Positions 61,137 through 64,000 of a stretch of DNA of 64,000 nt are shown here, piece after piece. Origin of the DNA: Pseudomonadota bacterium. Its GTDB lineage: Bacteria; Pseudomonadota; Gammaproteobacteria; Pseudomonadales; Pseudohongiellaceae. A program made the position numbers and the translations under genes. The notes under the pieces were generated by a model that saw only the letters and a program-made list of their open reading frames with translations, did not search any database and was not told the DNA's origin. The DNA lies in contig JAQBSZ010000012.1 in assembly GCA_027623555.1 (NCBI GenBank), forward strand, positions 1-64,000, given 5' to 3'. Numbering within the stretch: the stretch's first letter is position 1; each line of letters opens with the position of its first letter.

Positions 61137-61805
61137 AAACCAGTATTCCTTCTATAAATTACAAACGCACTTCAACCGGCAAGACGAAACCAAAATCGTC
61201 GCACCGAATTGATAGAATTAGTTTTAATTTGTTCATTTCGTCCCAGGGATTCAGGGCAGGGCACAGACACTCGCCACGATTCTGTCAATTGAGTGGGCTT
61301 GGCGCGACACTCAATTATTTACCTATTCCCAGTTATATCCCTAGTAATTATTTTATTCTGGACGGGGCATTTACGCCTCTTCAAACTCCAGCAAACGCAC
61401 TAAGAATTAGAAGATTTTTCACACACCTCACGCGCACCGGAATGCTATAGAAAAACGCCATTCTCCGCAAGTGATTCTGCAGGAGAAACCCGGCTAAACA
61501 TGTGCTAAATCAAGCATATTTGACAGTTTCCTGTCACTGGTAAATACACTAACTAGGATACACTAACAATCGCCTGGAATATCTGTAGAATTGCCGATTA
61601 GTTAAGACTGGCCCAGCTTGAGATTATGGGTAAAACATGGTTGAATGCGCGCGCTTCCGGGCGGCACCAGCGAGTGCTGTGAGTAGTGTGAATATTCTGA
61701 GTAGCAATAATTGCATTTCACTCATTATTCTACCCTTTCGAGCTGGATGAGAGCCTGTTCAACAGCACACCAATACTGAATCATTGTGAACCAGAAACGA
61801 TACCT
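61137..61805. other. Divergent intergenic region, coxB-cyoE
   Basis: The 669 bases hold no supported gene. A perfect inverted repeat TGACAG-TTTC-CTGTCA lies at 61521-61536. A 10-base direct repeat ATACACTAAC occurs at 61544-61553 and 61558-61567, separated by 4 bases. These are probable regulatory sites for the divergent oxidase and heme O genes. Confidence 0.45.
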
Positions 61806-62690
61806 GTGACGGAATTAACTTCAAATCCAGCCGCAAGCTGGCGCGACTTTTACGAGATGTGTAAACCACGTGTGGTCATGTTGATGATTCTCACGTCTCT
61901 GGTTGGCATGTTTCTCGCTGTTCCAGGCATGGTTCCCCTCGACATTCTGCTGCTGGGTAATCTAGGGATAGCCCTGGTAGCTGGATCCGGAGCCGTAGTT
62001 AACCACCTGATCGATCGCAAGATCGATGTGGTGATGAAGCGAACTCACAATCGACCCCTGCCCCAGGGCCGGGTCGATGTGAAGCAGACAATATTCTTCG
62101 CCATTGCCATTGGCGTAACCGGTATGGCGATACTGCTGTTCTGGGTGAACCCCCTCTGTGCCTGGCTAACCCTGGCTTCATTCGTCGGCTACGCGTTTAT
62201 CTACACTGGCTATCTGAAGCATGCGACACCACAAAATATCGTAATCGGCGGCCTGTCTGGCGCGATGCCGCCATTGCTGGGATGGTCTGCAGTCACTGGC
62301 ACCATCGAGCCGGATGCGCTCATCCTGGTACTTATTATCTTCGCCTGGACACCCCCGCATTTCTGGGCTCTGGCCATTCACCGCAAGGATGAATACGCCA
62401 AGAGCGGCGTGCCTATGCTGCCGGTAACTCATGGGGAGTTTGTGACCAAGGTACACATCATTGTCTACACGGTGCTGTTGTTAGTGGTTAGCGTATTTCC
62501 GTATTTCTCTGGAATGAGCGGGCCGCTCTACCTGGGTTCGGCCCTGATATTGGGTCTTGGTTTTCTCGTCTGGTCTGGCCTGTTGATGTTCAAACCCAAG
62601 CCCACCACGCCAATGGATACGTTCAGGTATTCGATTGTTTACCTGGCACTGCTATTCATCGCCCTGGTGGTCGATCACTACCTGTTCTAG
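61806..62690 (+). CDS. cyoE: Heme O synthase (protoheme IX farnesyltransferase)
   Basis: Attaches a farnesyl group to heme B to form heme O, precursor of heme A for the oxidase. The 294 residues form about nine helices; YEMCKPRVVMLMILTSLVGM, the Asp-rich prenyl-diphosphate motif NHLIDRKIDVVMKRTHNRPL and WTPPHFWALAIHRKDEYAKS are the UbiA-family signatures. The start is GTG at 61806. The Sco gene starts 10 bases after its stop. Confidence 0.97.
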   Translation: MTELTSNPAASWRDFYEMCKPRVVMLMILTSLVGMFLAVPGMVPLDILLLGNLGIALVAGSGAVVNHLIDRKIDVVMKRTHNRPLPQGRVDVKQTIFFAIAIGVTGMAILLFWVNPLCAWLTLASFVGYAFIYTGYLKHATPQNIVIGGLSGAMPPLLGWSAVTGTIEPDALILVLIIFAWTPPHFWALAIHRKDEYAKSGVPMLPVTHGEFVTKVHIIVYTVLLLVVSVFPYFSGMSGPLYLGSALILGLGFLVWSGLLMFKPKPTTPMDTFRYSIVYLALLFIALVVDHYLF

Positions 62691-62700
62691 CCCCGCGATT

Positions 62701-63366
62701 GTGCAGCTCTCTGGTAATCTAAAACTTGGCCTAATTGCCTTTCTGCTAGCAGACCTGTTACTGGTCGCTATCTTTGTCTCTGCGTATCTCATCCGCTCCG
62801 AGCGCCAGGAAGCGCTCGAGCTACGCGAGCTAGGCGTGACTATCTTCCCACAACCCAGGCCAGTGGAAGCGTTCGAGCTTGTCGATCAGTATGGTGGCGC
62901 CTTCACCTTGCACAATTTGCAGGAGCGGTGGTCTTTGCTGTTCTTCGGATTTACCTCTTGTCCCGATATCTGCCCCTTGACCCTGGCGGAGCTTGGCCAG
63001 TTCTATGCGTTGCAGCAGGAAAACGGTTCTGCAAACCTGCCCCAGGTGGTATTGGTCACTGTCGATCCGGAACGCGACAATCCGGCGACGATGGCGCTCT
63101 ATCTGGAATCGTTTCATGAAGATTTCATCGGACTCAGTGGAGATAAAGAGGCTCTGTCTGCGTTGGCCGAGCAGATGTATGTCGTTGCCAATGCAACAGT
63201 ACACGGGGACCTTGGTGCAGCAACCAACAGCGCGCAGGACTACCAGATCAATCACAGCGGTCACATCTCAGTGATTAATCCTGCGGGAGAGCTGTATGCG
63301 GTACTGCGACTTCCCCACCGTGATAAAGATTTGCTGACGGCCTACCAGATTCTGCTTGGCAACTAG
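62701..63366 (+). CDS. Sco1/SenC copper chaperone for cytochrome oxidase
   Basis: Thioredoxin-fold membrane-anchored protein that delivers copper to the CuA site. From the GTG at 62701 the protein is 221 residues, with an N-terminal membrane helix (about 8-27), the copper motif CPDIC in FFGFTSCPDICPLTLAEL and the third ligand His in NHSGHISVINP. The open frame also extends back over the cyoE end, but that part is not Sco-like. The TAG stop at 63364-63366 overlaps the stop of the convergent znuB in a shared CTAG. Confidence 0.94.
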   Translation: MQLSGNLKLGLIAFLLADLLLVAIFVSAYLIRSERQEALELRELGVTIFPQPRPVEAFELVDQYGGAFTLHNLQERWSLLFFGFTSCPDICPLTLAELGQFYALQQENGSANLPQVVLVTVDPERDNPATMALYLESFHEDFIGLSGDKEALSALAEQMYVVANATVHGDLGAATNSAQDYQINHSGHISVINPAGELYAVLRLPHRDKDLLTAYQILLGN

Positions 63367-64000
63367 CTGCCCTGCTTGCCGGGAGCGAAGAAGCTGACCA
63401 GGAAGACCAGGGTTGCACAGACGACGATGGTCGGCCCGACCGGCGCATCGAGGTAGAAAGCGCTCACCAGGCCCAGCAGTACGGAAACCGCGCCTATCAG
63501 ACTGGCCAGGAGCGCCATCTTCTCCGGATTGTCCGCCAGGCGCCGGGCGGCGGCAGGCGGGATGATCAACAGTGACGTGATCAGCAGCACGCCAACGATC
63601 TTCATCGATACAGCGATGGTTAATGCCATCAGCAGCACCAGTATCAGGTTGAGGCGATTAATATTGATTCCCTCAATCTCTGCAAGCTCGGGATGAACGG
63701 TTATTGAGAGCAGATCGTTCCAAAATCTGCACAGTGCAATACCAACCACCAGCACTACCGCCAGCACCCAGAACAGGTCAGTCGAGCTAATCGTCAATAG
63801 CGCACCAAACAGGTATGCCTCGAGATTCACGCGAATGGAATCGGTCAGAGCAAGTACGACTACCCCCACCGCCAGCGTGCTATGGGCGAGAATCCCCAGC
63901 AATGTATCGGTGGAAATCGAAGGTCTTCTGTCCAGCAACGTCAAGATTCCAGCCAGAATCAGGCAACTGATGACTATGCTTAATTGCGGATTGCTATCGG
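63363..64000 (-). CDS. znuB: Zinc ABC transporter permease ZnuB (5' end cut by window edge)
   Basis: Inner-membrane component of the ZnuABC zinc importer. The visible C-terminal 211 codons are open to the window edge; the reading continues through the TTG at 63944, which is therefore not the start. Family blocks are ALTIAVSMKIVGVLLITSLL and IIPPAAARRLADNPEKM, followed by membrane helices and DAPVGPTIVVCAT. The remaining N-terminal 50 or so residues lie beyond position 64000. Confidence 0.9.
   Translation of the reverse strand, partial: DSNPQLSIVISCLILAGILTLLDRRPSISTDTLLGILAHSTLAVGVVVLALTDSIRVNLEAYLFGALLTISSTDLFWVLAVVLVVGIALCRFWNDLLSITVHPELAEIEGININRLNLILVLLMALTIAVSMKIVGVLLITSLLIIPPAAARRLADNPEKMALLASLIGAVSVLLGLVSAFYLDAPVGPTIVVCATLVFLVSFFAPGKQGS

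Noticed and set aside
61229..61450. Small forward open frame in the coxB-cyoE gap
   Set aside because: It has no ribosome site, low-complexity composition and no family pattern.
61520..61550. TTGACA at 61520 as the cyoE promoter
   Set aside because: No acceptable -10 occurs at 16-18 bases, and the hexamer is better explained as part of the TGACAG/CTGTCA palindrome.

Overview
The window is a 64 kb stretch of a gammaproteobacterial chromosome centred on the replication origin. The order rpmH-dnaA-dnaN-recF-gyrB, the leftward set rpmH-rnpA-yidD-yidC-mnmE-mnmG-rsmG-parA-parB-atpIBEFHAGDC-glmU-glmS, and the rightward set gyrB-plsC-gmhB-glyS-glyQ-lpxL-like-trkH-trkA-rsmB-fmt-def-LysM-dprA-(purE)-tsaC-hemF-aroE closely match the origin region of Pseudomonas. 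The host is therefore probably a Pseudomonadales/Cellvibrionales-like or OM182-like, probably marine, gammaproteobacterium. That placement is an inference from synteny and protein character, not from a database search.

Layout. Positions 1-1350 are accessory: a hairpin that loosely resembles an integron attC site, a complete higBA toxin-antitoxin pair whose predicted promoter would give a leaderless toxin message, and a second antitoxin whose toxin survives only as its last 27 codons. Positions 1.6-12 kb hold peripheral genes: a secreted protein of unknown function, acyl-CoA thioesterase YciA, TRAP transporter permeases without a binding protein, YaaA, a DUF938 methyltransferase, a membrane GGDEF cyclase, a deazaflavin-reductase-like protein, a metallo-beta-lactamase-like protein, an XRE-DUF805 fusion and a GNAT-like protein. 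Positions 12-16 kb carry an RpiR/HexR-type regulator and glmS-glmU. Positions 16-24 kb are the full F1Fo ATP synthase operon with a clear promoter and terminator. A 266-bp inverted-repeat element sits inside the operon between atpI and atpB.

Positions 23.8-32.5 kb carry parAB, rsmG, mnmG, mnmE, yidC, yidD, rnpA and rpmH, all leftward. The rpmH-dnaA gap (32.5-32.9 kb) contains two perfect DnaA boxes and is the likely oriC. A second AT-rich gap with a perfect DnaA box lies between mnmG and mnmE. Two near-perfect parS sites lie within recF, beside the parAB genes that would use them. From 39 to 55.7 kb the genes serve lipid A and phospholipid acylation, glycyl-tRNA synthesis, potassium uptake, translation initiation and N-terminal processing, DNA uptake, purine, heme and shikimate synthesis.

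Positions 56-63 kb are a respiratory module: an aa3-type cytochrome c oxidase whose subunit II carries two C-terminal cytochrome c domains, two different subunit III genes and a subunit IV, followed divergently by heme O synthase (cyoE) and a Sco copper chaperone. The window ends inside a zinc ABC transporter permease gene. No tRNA, rRNA or CRISPR array was recognised.

The most unusual content is the dispersed repeat. One complete copy abuts the stop codon of atpI, a 43-bp identical end abuts the stop codon of trkH, and a third degenerate end lies at 55.9 kb. The CTAG termini and terminal inverted repeats suggest a small non-autonomous element that inserts at CTAG and so tends to land on TAG stop codons.
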